DNA from: a virus
DNA length: 52,512 nt
Virus record (IMG/VR): IMGVR_UViG_3300021368_000894
Coordinates: 1-52,512 of that record
Direction: 5' to 3' (one strand)
Shown here one piece after another: positions 42,582 to 52,512 of this stretch; position 1 is the first letter of the stretch, and every line of letters starts with the position of its first letter. Made by a program: the position numbers and the translations under genes. The notes below the pieces were generated by a model. That model saw nothing but the letters and a program-made list of their open reading frames with translations. It was not told where the DNA came from and searched no databases.

Positions 42582-43112
42582 TCACTCTGGACCAGAAAAT
42601 TGCACCAACTCATCATTGTTATTTAGCGTGCTTGGTCCACTTACTACGTATCCTGTAAAAGTAGTTGCGGTTTTTTCCGTATACTTGATCAAGATTCTTG
42701 ATGAGGTGAACAACCAACCACTATCATCAAAGTTAGAAGTATTATCTACATTGATTGTAGTAGGATCAGTTGAAAGAGCAGAGAGTGGTTGAAGACCATC
42801 AGCAAAAGTTAGTCCCATCACCATTGCGGATGGTCCTATGTTAAACTTAGCTCCATTCATAGTAATGCTCGATAGACGACGTTCCTCAAAGTCTCTAATA
42901 GCAAGACTCGGAAATGCTCTAGACACATCTTCAATAATGATGTCTCCTTCAAACTTATACTTTTCAAAACTTCGGAGTTGAAATCCAGCATTTCCGCTTG
43001 TAAAAGGTTCAAAACCCTCTGGGACTCTTTGCTGGAAGTTTTCTACTAGAATAGTAGTTCCATCTCTTTTAAGAACCTCATTATAAGGTGATGCTAATTG
43101 TAATTCTGCCAT
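42582..43112 (-). CDS. hypothetical baseplate-region protein
   Basis: 176 aa, no recognised family. It begins MAELQLASPYNEVLKRDGTT and is mixed alpha/beta, with 'F-E-G-D-I-I-I-E-D-V' and a C-terminal part ('T-I-N-V-D-N-T-S-N-F ... S-R-I-L-I-K-Y-T-E-K') that resembles the small 'G-x-x-x-I-x-x-E-x-x-x-Y' modules in the giant protein upstream. The ATG overlaps the stop of the giant gene by one base (TAATG). Lying between the gp7-like and gp8 genes it is probably a wedge component; that is inference from position. Confidence 0.78.
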   Translation of the reverse strand: MAELQLASPYNEVLKRDGTTILVENFQQRVPEGFEPFTSGNAGFQLRSFEKYKFEGDIIIEDVSRAFPSLAIRDFEERRLSSITMNGAKFNIGPSAMVMGLTFADGLQPLSALSTDPTTINVDNTSNFDDSGWLFTSSRILIKYTEKTATTFTGYVVSGPSTLNNNDELVQFSGPE

Positions 43113-46100
43113 TAGTTTCTAGTCTTAATAGATGTTTGTAGGACAACAAGTTCTTCAACGAAATCAACAATACCTGTCTGTCTTGTAATTGTTACATCAG
43201 CTGGTTTTGATCTTCCATTAACAACTGGTAGGTCAACGGCAACATTGTATGTAGTAGAAGAGATTCCACCAATACTCAAGTTAACAATAGTTTCAGCATT
43301 ACCAGAAACTGTAGAGATTGCAGTTGTTCTCTTGTGTCCCTCGAACTTAGTGATTTCTGTAGCAACCTGCATTCCAGTAACAAGGTCAATTGAAATGCCA
43401 ACTTCAATTTCCGCAGAAACAGAAATCGTGCTTAGAGTATCTGACTCAATTTCAATCTGAGATTTAACTTCAACGCACTTAGCATCAGTCATACTGACAC
43501 TAGATTCACTAGTGAATGAAGTAGTGCCAACAGGTAGAACAACAACCGTATTTGGAATAGTTCTCAGATACTGACCTGCAGGATGTGCTTGTGCCTGCGT
43601 GCCTTCAGCACCTCGGGTAACGTTATAGAATCTATCTTCGAGTTTGCTTTCATAAGATACAATCTCTTTTCCAATCTGTAGCAATCCGCTGTCTGGGAAG
43701 AGAGATGTACTTGTAACGTATACAGTGTTTGCTGATGGAGACAATGGAGCATCCAAGAATGCACCAATAATATTGTAAGATTCGTCCTTAATATAAGCAA
43801 TCGGTGTATTGATTTGCTTAATTAAAGTAGAAACGATTTCATCGCTAACAGAATCTACATTTTGAGTAGTTGCAACTGACTGGACAGAATTGATCGTACA
43901 AGTAATAACCTGCTCATTGACAATAAGTCTAGTTGCAACTTCATCCATTACTGTTGGATCGAAGATCAACCACTGTTCAACTGGTGCAGTTGTAAGTTGA
44001 TCTCCAGAACTGACTGCATCTGGCCAGATGTGGTCTGTTATATCATCACCAGATACAAGATTTACAGATCCTGCAACACCAAATGTTAGAATAGAGAAGA
44101 TACTGCTGACTGCACCATCTCCACTGACGGTAACTTCTGTTTGAACAACAGATAAAGCACCACCGGCAGCAATGTCAGTCTCGATATTAAGAACTGATAG
44201 AGAATCAATGATTCTATTCTCATTTCTCTTGACAATGTATCCTCTGGTGACAACTGCTTTTGGTGGTTGAGTATAACCATGACCAGGGTCAGTTAAAACA
44301 ACATCTAAGATTTGACCATCTTTAGTAAGAACCTCAGCACGCGCACCACCACCATTTCCATCAACAGGAACAAACTTAATCTGGGGAGGAACAAAGTATT
44401 GATATGCAGTTGGTTGTAAAAGAATACCAGTATCAAAGAATAACTGAAGATCTCTCTTATTCCATGATAAGTCACTAAATCCAAGAGCACTTACTCTACC
44501 AGTAGAATCAATCTGAGTTGTAATGCTCAGACCTTCACCTCTTACGATACCATTGTAGTTGGTAACGTCAACCTTGGCAAAGTGCTCATACTTAGCAGTT
44601 TGACCTTCACCGAAGTTCCTAAGATTTGCAGTAGTTGGAATGAACTCAATTTTTCTGTATTCATTCTCTCCGTCTACAAGAACCTCATCTCCAGGTTGAA
44701 TATCAAGGAGTTGATTGAACTTAGCATAGTATGCACTATTACCAAGTTCAGAACCTCTCAACCAACCAGGAACGTCACGAACAAGAATACGACGACCTTC
44801 ATCATCCACAGAATAAGAAAGATTGACAGCGTATTCTTTATTGTCTACATTAAAGGAGATTGCATCGGAGAAATCACCTTCAATAGAAATATAAAGACCA
44901 GAAACTCTGGTATCATCAGCAACGTTTTGTGTTGGATCATATGTTAGATTTTCAAAGTCAAAGTTTTGTGCATTCAAAACCGTCATTGTGATTCTGTTTG
45001 CAACAACACCTAACTTAGATGTTCCCAAAGTAGATCCATCTGCCAACTCATCAAATCTAATTTGAGAGATTTTACCAATCATTTTTCTAGTGCCATCACT
45101 AGTGATAGTAAATAAGTTCTTAGGTCTTGATGGGTTGAACTCATTAATTCTACCCTGCCATTCTAGATACTCGGCATCACCAGCAGCAGAAGTAATCTTT
45201 CTCTCAATAGAAATGGTAATTTCATTTGTTAGAGCACAACGGTCAAAGTCATAGAAAGATAGAGTCTTGGGAACATCTCTACCATATAGAGAGATTAGTC
45301 TAACTCTATTTTGAATTGCTGGACCAGTCTCAGGAGTATACTTACTAATAGGTGATAAGAATGTAAGGTTAGGACCATTAATAATATAACTATTGGTATT
45401 TTGTAGAACACCATCAACGAATACTAAGATAAATCTATCATCAGTAATATTCTTAACTCTTCCATCAACCTCACCAAATACGAGGTATGGACCAACTCCT
45501 CTATAAGGAATTAGATTATTGTCAATTCTAAATCTATCATAACTACCAACACCATAACCATAGAAATTTTCTCTTTGATCCAATTGAACAGGAACAGGAT
45601 CAATATCATCTGCAAAGTTTCTAGGTGGTTCTGCAAATACAATAGCATCTGGTTGTGTGCCAGTTCTTCTCAGAATATAATATGCATTGCCCATTGGCGC
45701 TTCTGCAGATTCTTTTGCTTCTTGCAGAACACCATTGATAAAGATCAAGAAGTTTTCGCCAGAATCTGCCTTGACTGCGGTGCCATCTTCCCAATAAAGA
45801 TCAAACTGATCAGCAACGCCATCAAACTGAGGAGAAAGGTCCTTAAGTTTTCTTAGATATCTTGAGTTGTAAGTATCTTCTTTGAACTTAAATGCTCTAC
45901 AGATAAATGCTGCAGGATCGGTCTCATAAGTATCATCTAGGTTCTCGCCAGTTTGTGGGAACAGAGGACCAAGAGGTGCTTCACTGAATGTGATCTGGGA
46001 ACCAGAAACTCTAAATGCCTTGCCAGGTTCCTGAGCAATACCATTCAATGTGAGGAACAGTTCCTGCTCATTGTATGGTGAGTATGGAAGATTGTTCGCT

Positions 46101-49100
46101 TTGTCTAGCAGTGTAAATGTCTTTCTACCAAGAATGTTGCCATTACCAATGACACCCTCTACAGGATCATATGCAGGAGAGTCGATTTCAAGAACTTCAA
46201 CTGTAATGTAAGATGTTGCGTTCTCATAGAAAGTGATCTGGTCACCAACTTCAAACCCAGATGAAATCTTAGAAAAATCAGATTCAGGAGATTCAATAAG
46301 TCCACCAAACTCAAAAGGAGTATCATCAGGAGGATTGATAGCAAAATCACCAAATGGGAACATATAACCAATCGTCATGGTGTTGATCAGTGTTAGATCA
46401 AAAATACCTGATCCAGTAGTTGCATATTCATCATTAGGGAAGATTACATAGTTTGCATTACCGTCCCATGCCTGAGGTGGGGATTGCAGTGGACTATTAA
46501 TACCATAGAAAGGTCCATTAGCAGGTTGGTTATCACTGTTGCTAACCATCTTAAATCTGACCCAGTGAGCATACTCACCCTCTGCGATGGTGTTTGCTGA
46601 TCCAAGACCTACATATGCAAATGTTCCACTGATGTTGCCTGCTTTAGTAATTGCTTTAATAGAACCTACATAATCTTCCTTAGTAGCATAGCGACCATTG
46701 AAAGGTTGTGCCAGGACTAGTTCTCTAGCAATGATGCCTTCAGTATCATACTCATCGATAGAGATAGAACCAACACCTCTACGAATAACTGAAGTAGCAA
46801 CACTGACAAAAGAGTTCTGAACAACAGTGCTCTTTCTTTCTACAGTTACTGTCTTGGGAGCAAGTTCGATATAACTGATGGAAGTAGTTGGAGTCTGACC
46901 AGTTGGCATTGATGCTTCCTGTTCAGAATCAATCAGAACTTCGCCAAACAGTTGGAAACCTGCTGGGTGTGTGGTCTGCTTAATTAGATCTCTCCATACA
47001 TCAATAGCAGTTCTAGACTGAATGACATATGAGAAGTCTTGGTAATAATAAGAATCAGTTATCTTTTGATATCTACTGCCAACTTTACCTTTGTCGGATG
47101 CATATCTACCAAGGTTGTCAAAATAAGTTCTGATGTCAGAATCAAAGTCAGTATACAGAACATCTGATACTTCAACATTTCTACTTGGGTCTAATGTAGA
47201 AGAAAGACGCAGACTGGTATCTACAACACCATCTACTTTGTCAAGTCTGAGAATGTTTGATCCTACTCTCCAACCTTTATCAGCAACATAACCACTAAAA
47301 ATCAATGAAGAACCAACACGCTGCTCTACACGTTCTCCCTTAAAGAACTTGGCATCTCCTTTATAGATGATAGCGTAGTTTGATCTATAAGTAGACTCAA
47401 TTGTTGCATCATTATGGAAAGATCCGCCATTACTAATAATACTAATGTCTTGTGGTAGACCAATGGTTTCAGATTCAAAAAATGCATCAATACCACCCTC
47501 ATACACAGATACCGTGGGAGAGAAAGTATAACCACTACCACCTGACAATACATCGATTCTAGTGATTCTACCTTGGTCACTTGTTACGCTAAAGGTAGCA
47601 CCAACGCCATCTCCATTAGTGACAATTGCCTTAGGATTAATATAGTTCTTACCGCCATCATCAATTTGAACACCTTTAATCGATTGAGTGATAGAATCCC
47701 AAGATACATTTAATAGTGGTTCATTATTATCTGTTACAATACAACCCTCAACAATAGGAGATCTCTTATATCCTGCCCCAAGATTGTTGATTGTAGTTTT
47801 GGTAATCTTACCTTCTGCAAAAGGTGAAGATGTAGTATATGTAATGGTGCCTGTTCCTTGATAATCAGGAACGTCAGACAATTGATATGCAAACTTCGTA
47901 GGTGTTGTAAACTTGACTGTCTTAGGTCCAGTCAAAGGATCATCAATGACTTGCAATGCAGCATTATCCGTATTAACATCACTAGATGCCTTAATGAAAT
48001 AATAGTATGTGTCAAAGTTGACTGGGAACCTTTGTTGATCAAGACCAGCAATATTAGGACCAAATCCTAGAGTGATGGCAACAAACGAACCAGCGTTTCC
48101 TGGTTGAATGCCACTCACTTCTTTCTCTTCAGTAAAAATAGTTCCTGTTCTACTAGCAGAGAAATCAAGGAAAACACCATTCATAGAAAAATGACTGGTG
48201 TCAAACAAATAACGATAGTATTTCTGAATACGAATGTCAGTGTTTTTGCCATACGTTGCAAAGTTGACATCTTTAGAGAACTCTAGATTATTCTCGCCAG
48301 GAGTAGATGCAGCAATATTAATGGACTTTCTAGGAGAACTGTCATCCTGGAAAATACTGCTATTAGTAACTTCTCTAGGAGAAGGAGCGCCATAGTTATA
48401 TGCTAGAGTTACCTTCTGAGTTGTTGCATCGTAATCAATAACATAAGGGTCATTAGTACCATCACCTAGAGGTCTTGAGTCTTCTTGGAATCTATAAATG
48501 CCATTATAAAGTTTTACGGTAGCATTATCAAAGTGATTGGTAACGGTAGTGTCAAATTGACCTCTTTCAACAACAGCAGTTCTTTCATTACTATCAATAG
48601 ATGTAACCTTTACAATCTCACTATTAATTTGTAAATAGTCATTCTCAGACAGTTTCTGAACTGTTCTCAACTGCAATACAGTATTAGTTAGAGAGAAACC
48701 AACATGATCAACCTCTAATGCCAATCTTTGAGTTGATGTAGATTGATCTAGTCTATTGAGAGATGTATCAGCAACTGATAGAATATCACCCTTGATGTAA
48801 TTCTCTCCTTTGGATGTAATAGTAACTACACTGACACTACCATATCCAGTGCCATTGAAGTCACTAACAACAACAGTTGCTCTTGCGTTATCTGGATCAC
48901 CAACAGATCCAATATCAGGTCTTACTTTACTTTGATCAAAGAAAATGAGTTCAACATCCTCATATGTTCCCGCTTGATAGTCTACACCACCATTAAGAAC
49001 TTCCGACTTACCAACACCACTATCAGTCATCACTGTAGTGAAAGAAGGTGCTCGTAGTGTAACTTCTTGATAGAATCTCTTTCTTACATAATAAGTTGTT

Positions 49101-52100
49101 GTAGTGTCCACCTCACTAGGAATGAGATCCATATTCACAGCACTACCAACACCAACGTTATGTGGTTCAGATGTAGATACTAAAGCATAATTGTTATCAG
49201 CAGCAAATGCTTCAATATTTTTGCTTAGTTCATTGTAGGTTACAACTTCTAAACCTACAGTGTCTCCAAGAACTGTACTCTGGAGAAAATAGTTTCTATC
49301 AGCAGTTTCTGGAACAACAAACTCTCCTTGAGTTACTTCAACTCTAATTGAGTTCTGATTTGATACAGACTCAAGGATTCTACCTCTAGCAAGAACATCA
49401 TCATCACCATCTGTTAGGAGTAGTGTTGCGTTTGCACTAAATGTTCCATTGCCAGTCAAGATAAGACCAACAATGTTACTAGAAGAGTTTAATTTTTTAC
49501 CAGACTGGAAAGTTCCTGATACATTCTCAAGGACAAACTCATTTCTATTAGAAATGTCTCCAATGACTCTACCAGTATAATCACTATTTTCCTGAGTAAC
49601 AACATCTCCTTCAAACAAATAACATGGAGCAATAGTCTCAATATAAGAAACTGCTAATGTATTGCTAGGATCTAGATCATTTGACTTGAGAGATGTGACT
49701 GTCTTACCAGTAACCTCTGCAACAATTGCTGAGGCACCAGATCCTTCTGTTTCATTATCATTAACAATAAAACTGTTGCCAACTTTGAATGACGCTGGAG
49801 AATCCTCTACTTTTAATGAAGATACACTACCACTAGTGGTTTTGTTGATTTTTAAAACAGTATTGCCACCATTAGTAGGCATTCCTAGAGTTTTTAATCT
49901 CTTTGCATACTTGGGTAGATCATCCTGAGTCAGGTCTGCGTTATAGTTAGAATCAACAGGCAGTGAGTAGTAATTTGATCCTAGGATATATGGGAATGCA
50001 GGATCGCCATTAATATCAATGGTAATAAAGTATGCATAAACACCCTCTGGATAATCTGGTGTTACACAAAATCTTCCATTATTTTCATCTAATTCTAATT
50101 TGCCAGTCTGTGTGCTAGGTCTCCACTCATAATCTTCAATAAAAGTTCCAAGTGGGAACTCAGATGGATTAGGACCACCTAGTCTGTTGTCCTTTAGATA
50201 ATATGCTGATGATAGTCTACGGACTGCACTATTACCGTCTAAAGGGTTCTCAAAACCATAAGGACCATAAATGGGATTGCCATCATAAGCAAATCCCAAA
50301 ATAGGAGAGTGTGTAGTTCCATCGTCATTTAATTCTGTTCTAAGGGCAGTAGGATTAGCAACAATGCCATAACCAAATCCTTTCGTAGGATTATAGTTTT
50401 GGAATGAATATCCATTAGAAGAATCTAATTCAGACTGTAGTTTATTGTAGCGATCTTTGGTATATGTAACGATCTCAGATGTTGCTTCTGCCCCATCACC
50501 AACAGGTAAAATATCGATAATTACATTTCCCTTAGAGTAGAACTTACCTTCGTCTACTTGCTCAAAATCAACAATTTTACCATTTTCCAAAACAGCATTG
50601 TATTCTGCAAAACGACCTCTACCAAGACGGTCGATAATTCTTACTGTAGGAGGTGTAGTATAGTATTCACCTGCATCAATTACTTGAATACTTGTAATTC
50701 TACCAAAGGTAACAGTAGCAGATGCTTTTGCATTTCTACCAGAAGTAATAGTTACAGTTGGTGGTTCTGAATATGTAGACTGATCAAGAAGTTCAATGCG
50801 ATCAACAACCTCACCTGCTAAGAAAGATCTTGCCCTTCCTGGAATGTTGTTAACCAAAACATTAGGAGGATCTTGATATCCACCACCCTTCTGGAAAATA
50901 TTGAACTTGGTGATAGGACCAAAAGTAACTTGATCAAAATCTCTATAACTGAAAGCAAGAGTTCCATCAACAAAGATACCAACATCTCTTTGTGTTGTTG
51001 GATAAGATTCAGTAATAACCTGAGGATTCTTACGAATCAGTCTCATCGTCTTCTGATCTTGCAACGTCTGCTGAGTATTTGCAAGAAGAATAGGTCTAGT
51101 TGGGAAAGAAGACGAACAGATGTAGTAATAGTTGCTATCTTCGTATACAGCAGCAACGTCACCAGGCAGATCTCCAATCTGAGATTGAATGGTGGGATTT
51201 GTTGCTTCAGCATTCTCTTGACTTAGAATCCAACGAATGCTGTTTTCTGGAGTAACAATAATAGGATCTCTAGTCTCAAAACCTGCACCAGATACCTGAA
51301 TACGATCTCCTTCCTCAGAATATGGGGCAGGAGCATCAGTGCTTAGATTATAAAGGACACCAAGAACTAGAAGTTTGACATCTCCAGAGGTAACTGTGGA
51401 AACACTATAAACAGATTCTCCAGAAGAGTAGACAATATTGCTTTCTCTGCTACTTACTAAAAACTGAGTAACAGACTTGTCGCTATACTCAAACTCCTCA
51501 CCACGGATCATGAGTCTACCAGTAGGAGCAAATCCTTCTGTGGAAAACACATTGATACGATCACCAACAGTGAACCCGTTGTCAAAGTCTGCTGTCAGAA
51601 CAGTTTTAGACGCAATCTTAAATGTATTATTGACAGAAGATGTATCAAGAGCAATTTCATACAGTTGCTCACCATCAACAACACCAGCACTAAAAACATT
51701 GTCAACAATAGCAGATGCATAACCTGCCTTAGGATCAAATGGATCTACACTTTGAATAATCTCTTCACCAACGAGATCTGTTGCATCTCCCTCCAGAACC
51801 TTTACTTTTAGTGAGTAAGAGGTAATCCAGTCAGATGTAGACGCTTTAACAGTAAAGTCTTTTGGTTTTACAACCTCTGGGGTGTCATTGCCTACCAGAG
51901 TGTTGAAAATAAACTTGATTGATCTATCGGTGCCTTTTGCACGATAGAAACTAGAAATATTCTTGATTAGAGTTCTCTTGTCTACCTTCTCGTTCAGATA
52001 CTTCTCTGGGAACGATGCAAGATAGTCAGACTCAAAGTTCTTGACAATAGCATACAAGAACAGATTACTGATGTTCTGAACTCTAACGCCTGAGTTATGA

Positions 52101-52512
52101 CCTGCAGCAAGCGTTGTTACGAAGTTGCTTGATTCGTAAAGGTCTCCTAGTTTTGTATTGCCACTGACACCACGAGAGACATCACTGAGAGTGTTTCCAC
52201 TTCTTTCTTTATAGAACAAAATCTCATCATTAATCTTGATGTATCCGTTTTCCACAGGGAAAGATGATCCATCAACCAACTCAATAGTAGTATCACTCGC
52301 AGATACTGCTACTGCTAGTTCTGTGCCTTGTGCTAGAAGACTTTTCTCATAAAAATCGATATCACGATATTTCGTGATATTCTGAATCACGTCGAGAGGT
52401 TGACCTCTAAGTTCTAACTGCTCGTAATATTTTTCTACAACTTTAGAAAAATTTTCGTAGTCAGAAGAAATGAACTCAGGTAGTTGACTCTCAATTAGAG
52501 TAGATATTCTCC
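43112..52512 (-). CDS. giant gp7-like baseplate protein with YHYH domain, 5' end outside window
   Basis: At least 3132 aa. The frame is open to the window edge: 40 codons precede an in-frame GTG at 52390 and encode RISTLIESQLPEFISSDYEN followed by a helix, so the true start is beyond 52512. Visible residues about 120-210 (EKYLNEKVDKRTLIKNISSF, then 'K-G-T-D-R-S-I-K-F-I-F-N-T-L' and DATDLVGEEIIQS) resemble the C-terminal half of T4 gp7. Residues about 735-860 contain GFAYDGNPIYGPYGF, the YHYH-domain signature. G-x-G-Y modules occur near 540-640, 1575-1665 and 2745; modules of the type 'F-P-x-x-G-x-I-x-I-x-x-E-I ... R-G-x-x-G' near 80, 1300 and 2940. The rest is beta-rich. Followed by a 176-aa gene and gp8, the place of gene 7 in T4. 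Confidence 0.82.
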   Translation of the reverse strand, partial: RISTLIESQLPEFISSDYENFSKVVEKYYEQLELRGQPLDVIQNITKYRDIDFYEKSLLAQGTELAVAVSASDTTIELVDGSSFPVENGYIKINDEILFYKERSGNTLSDVSRGVSGNTKLGDLYESSNFVTTLAAGHNSGVRVQNISNLFLYAIVKNFESDYLASFPEKYLNEKVDKRTLIKNISSFYRAKGTDRSIKFIFNTLVGNDTPEVVKPKDFTVKASTSDWITSYSLKVKVLEGDATDLVGEEIIQSVDPFDPKAGYASAIVDNVFSAGVVDGEQLYEIALDTSSVNNTFKIASKTVLTADFDNGFTVGDRINVFSTEGFAPTGRLMIRGEEFEYSDKSVTQFLVSSRESNIVYSSGESVYSVSTVTSGDVKLLVLGVLYNLSTDAPAPYSEEGDRIQVSGAGFETRDPIIVTPENSIRWILSQENAEATNPTIQSQIGDLPGDVAAVYEDSNYYYICSSSFPTRPILLANTQQTLQDQKTMRLIRKNPQVITESYPTTQRDVGIFVDGTLAFSYRDFDQVTFGPITKFNIFQKGGGYQDPPNVLVNNIPGRARSFLAGEVVDRIELLDQSTYSEPPTVTITSGRNAKASATVTFGRITSIQVIDAGEYYTTPPTVRIIDRLGRGRFAEYNAVLENGKIVDFEQVDEGKFYSKGNVIIDILPVGDGAEATSEIVTYTKDRYNKLQSELDSSNGYSFQNYNPTKGFGYGIVANPTALRTELNDDGTTHSPILGFAYDGNPIYGPYGFENPLDGNSAVRRLSSAYYLKDNRLGGPNPSEFPLGTFIEDYEWRPSTQTGKLELDENNGRFCVTPDYPEGVYAYFITIDINGDPAFPYILGSNYYSLPVDSNYNADLTQDDLPKYAKRLKTLGMPTNGGNTVLKINKTTSGSVSSLKVEDSPASFKVGNSFIVNDNETEGSGASAIVAEVTGKTVTSLKSNDLDPSNTLAVSYIETIAPCYLFEGDVVTQENSDYTGRVIGDISNRNEFVLENVSGTFQSGKKLNSSSNIVGLILTGNGTFSANATLLLTDGDDDVLARGRILESVSNQNSIRVEVTQGEFVVPETADRNYFLQSTVLGDTVGLEVVTYNELSKNIEAFAADNNYALVSTSEPHNVGVGSAVNMDLIPSEVDTTTTYYVRKRFYQEVTLRAPSFTTVMTDSGVGKSEVLNGGVDYQAGTYEDVELIFFDQSKVRPDIGSVGDPDNARATVVVSDFNGTGYGSVSVVTITSKGENYIKGDILSVADTSLNRLDQSTSTQRLALEVDHVGFSLTNTVLQLRTVQKLSENDYLQINSEIVKVTSIDSNERTAVVERGQFDTTVTNHFDNATVKLYNGIYRFQEDSRPLGDGTNDPYVIDYDATTQKVTLAYNYGAPSPREVTNSSIFQDDSSPRKSINIAASTPGENNLEFSKDVNFATYGKNTDIRIQKYYRYLFDTSHFSMNGVFLDFSASRTGTIFTEEKEVSGIQPGNAGSFVAITLGFGPNIAGLDQQRFPVNFDTYYYFIKASSDVNTDNAALQVIDDPLTGPKTVKFTTPTKFAYQLSDVPDYQGTGTITYTTSSPFAEGKITKTTINNLGAGYKRSPIVEGCIVTDNNEPLLNVSWDSITQSIKGVQIDDGGKNYINPKAIVTNGDGVGATFSVTSDQGRITRIDVLSGGSGYTFSPTVSVYEGGIDAFFESETIGLPQDISIISNGGSFHNDATIESTYRSNYAIIYKGDAKFFKGERVEQRVGSSLIFSGYVADKGWRVGSNILRLDKVDGVVDTSLRLSSTLDPSRNVEVSDVLYTDFDSDIRTYFDNLGRYASDKGKVGSRYQKITDSYYYQDFSYVIQSRTAIDVWRDLIKQTTHPAGFQLFGEVLIDSEQEASMPTGQTPTTSISYIELAPKTVTVERKSTVVQNSFVSVATSVIRRGVGSISIDEYDTEGIIARELVLAQPFNGRYATKEDYVGSIKAITKAGNISGTFAYVGLGSANTIAEGEYAHWVRFKMVSNSDNQPANGPFYGINSPLQSPPQAWDGNANYVIFPNDEYATTGSGIFDLTLINTMTIGYMFPFGDFAINPPDDTPFEFGGLIESPESDFSKISSGFEVGDQITFYENATSYITVEVLEIDSPAYDPVEGVIGNGNILGRKTFTLLDKANNLPYSPYNEQELFLTLNGIAQEPGKAFRVSGSQITFSEAPLGPLFPQTGENLDDTYETDPAAFICRAFKFKEDTYNSRYLRKLKDLSPQFDGVADQFDLYWEDGTAVKADSGENFLIFINGVLQEAKESAEAPMGNAYYILRRTGTQPDAIVFAEPPRNFADDIDPVPVQLDQRENFYGYGVGSYDRFRIDNNLIPYRGVGPYLVFGEVDGRVKNITDDRFILVFVDGVLQNTNSYIINGPNLTFLSPISKYTPETGPAIQNRVRLISLYGRDVPKTLSFYDFDRCALTNEITISIERKITSAAGDAEYLEWQGRINEFNPSRPKNLFTITSDGTRKMIGKISQIRFDELADGSTLGTSKLGVVANRITMTVLNAQNFDFENLTYDPTQNVADDTRVSGLYISIEGDFSDAISFNVDNKEYAVNLSYSVDDEGRRILVRDVPGWLRGSELGNSAYYAKFNQLLDIQPGDEVLVDGENEYRKIEFIPTTANLRNFGEGQTAKYEHFAKVDVTNYNGIVRGEGLSITTQIDSTGRVSALGFSDLSWNKRDLQLFFDTGILLQPTAYQYFVPPQIKFVPVDGNGGGARAEVLTKDGQILDVVLTDPGHGYTQPPKAVVTRGYIVKRNENRIIDSLSVLNIETDIAAGGALSVVQTEVTVSGDGAVSSIFSILTFGVAGSVNLVSGDDITDHIWPDAVSSGDQLTTAPVEQWLIFDPTVMDEVATRLIVNEQVITCTINSVQSVATTQNVDSVSDEIVSTLIKQINTPIAYIKDESYNIIGAFLDAPLSPSANTVYVTSTSLFPDSGLLQIGKEIVSYESKLEDRFYNVTRGAEGTQAQAHPAGQYLRTIPNTVVVLPVGTTSFTSESSVSMTDAKCVEVKSQIEIESDTLSTISVSAEIEVGISIDLVTGMQVATEITKFEGHKRTTAISTVSGNAETIVNLSIGGISSTTYNVAVDLPVVNGRSKPADVTITRQTGIVDFVEELVVLQTSIKTRN

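Noticed and set aside
52388-52390. GTG as the start codon of the giant gp7-like gene
   Set aside because: The frame stays open for 40 more codons to the window edge and those codons encode a conserved-looking helix, so the GTG is internal and the gene is 5'-partial.
1-52512. tRNA genes, integrase, attachment sites or insertion sequences
   Set aside because: None seen by eye; coding density leaves no room, and all long frames read as virion proteins.

Overview
The window reads as part of the late (virion) region of a large T4-like myovirus, most likely a marine cyanophage. Evidence is a run of T4 morphogenesis genes in T4 order (7-like, 8, ... 13, 14, 15, 16), enlarged baseplate proteins of the kind seen in Synechococcus/Prochlorococcus T4-like phages, fibre motifs typical of marine phages, and T4-type late promoter boxes (NATAAATA / NCTAAATA). 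No host-derived metabolic gene lies in the window, so the host is an inference. All similarities to T4 proteins and domain families are by eye from memory; no search was run.

Every gene is on the minus strand, so transcription runs from high to low coordinates. Coding density is close to total: genes overlap by 1-14 bases or are separated by at most about 60 bases, and no gap exceeds 300 bases. No tRNA, CRISPR, insertion sequence or integrase was seen.

Layout in the direction of transcription. (1) 52512-40619, baseplate wedge: a giant protein (at least 3132 aa) with a gp7-like segment near its N-terminus and a YHYH domain, a 176-aa protein, and gp8. (2) 40563-27800: a 2757-aa DUF4815-like protein, a 64-aa coiled-coil protein, a 1265-aa protein with a gp9/gp10-like N-terminus, and a 169-aa protein. 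(3) 27758-3642, fibre and adhesin island: a 3590-aa fibre-like protein, three C1q-like jelly-roll proteins, a 2OG-Fe(II) oxygenase, small coiled-coil and Ig-like proteins, two fibres with a shared 'LRR' N-terminal adaptor, a 1346-aa adhesin (Gly-rich, FG-GAP propeller, LamG) and a fourth C1q-like protein. (4) 3600-668: gp13 and gp14 (neck), gp15 (sheath terminator) and gp16 (small terminase). (5) 668-1: two small beta-rich proteins, the last cut by the window edge.

The genes together specify baseplate, host-recognition structures, the head-tail joint and the start of DNA packaging. Most transcription units are preceded by a T4-like late promoter box, often overlapping the stop codon of the preceding gene. 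One box lies in the loop of a 14-bp hairpin whose 3' arm is also the ribosome binding site of the next gene. Small beta modules (G-x-G-Y repeats, F-x-x-G-E repeats, RG-x-x-G modules) recur across otherwise unrelated baseplate genes, which suggests that module shuffling inflated these proteins.
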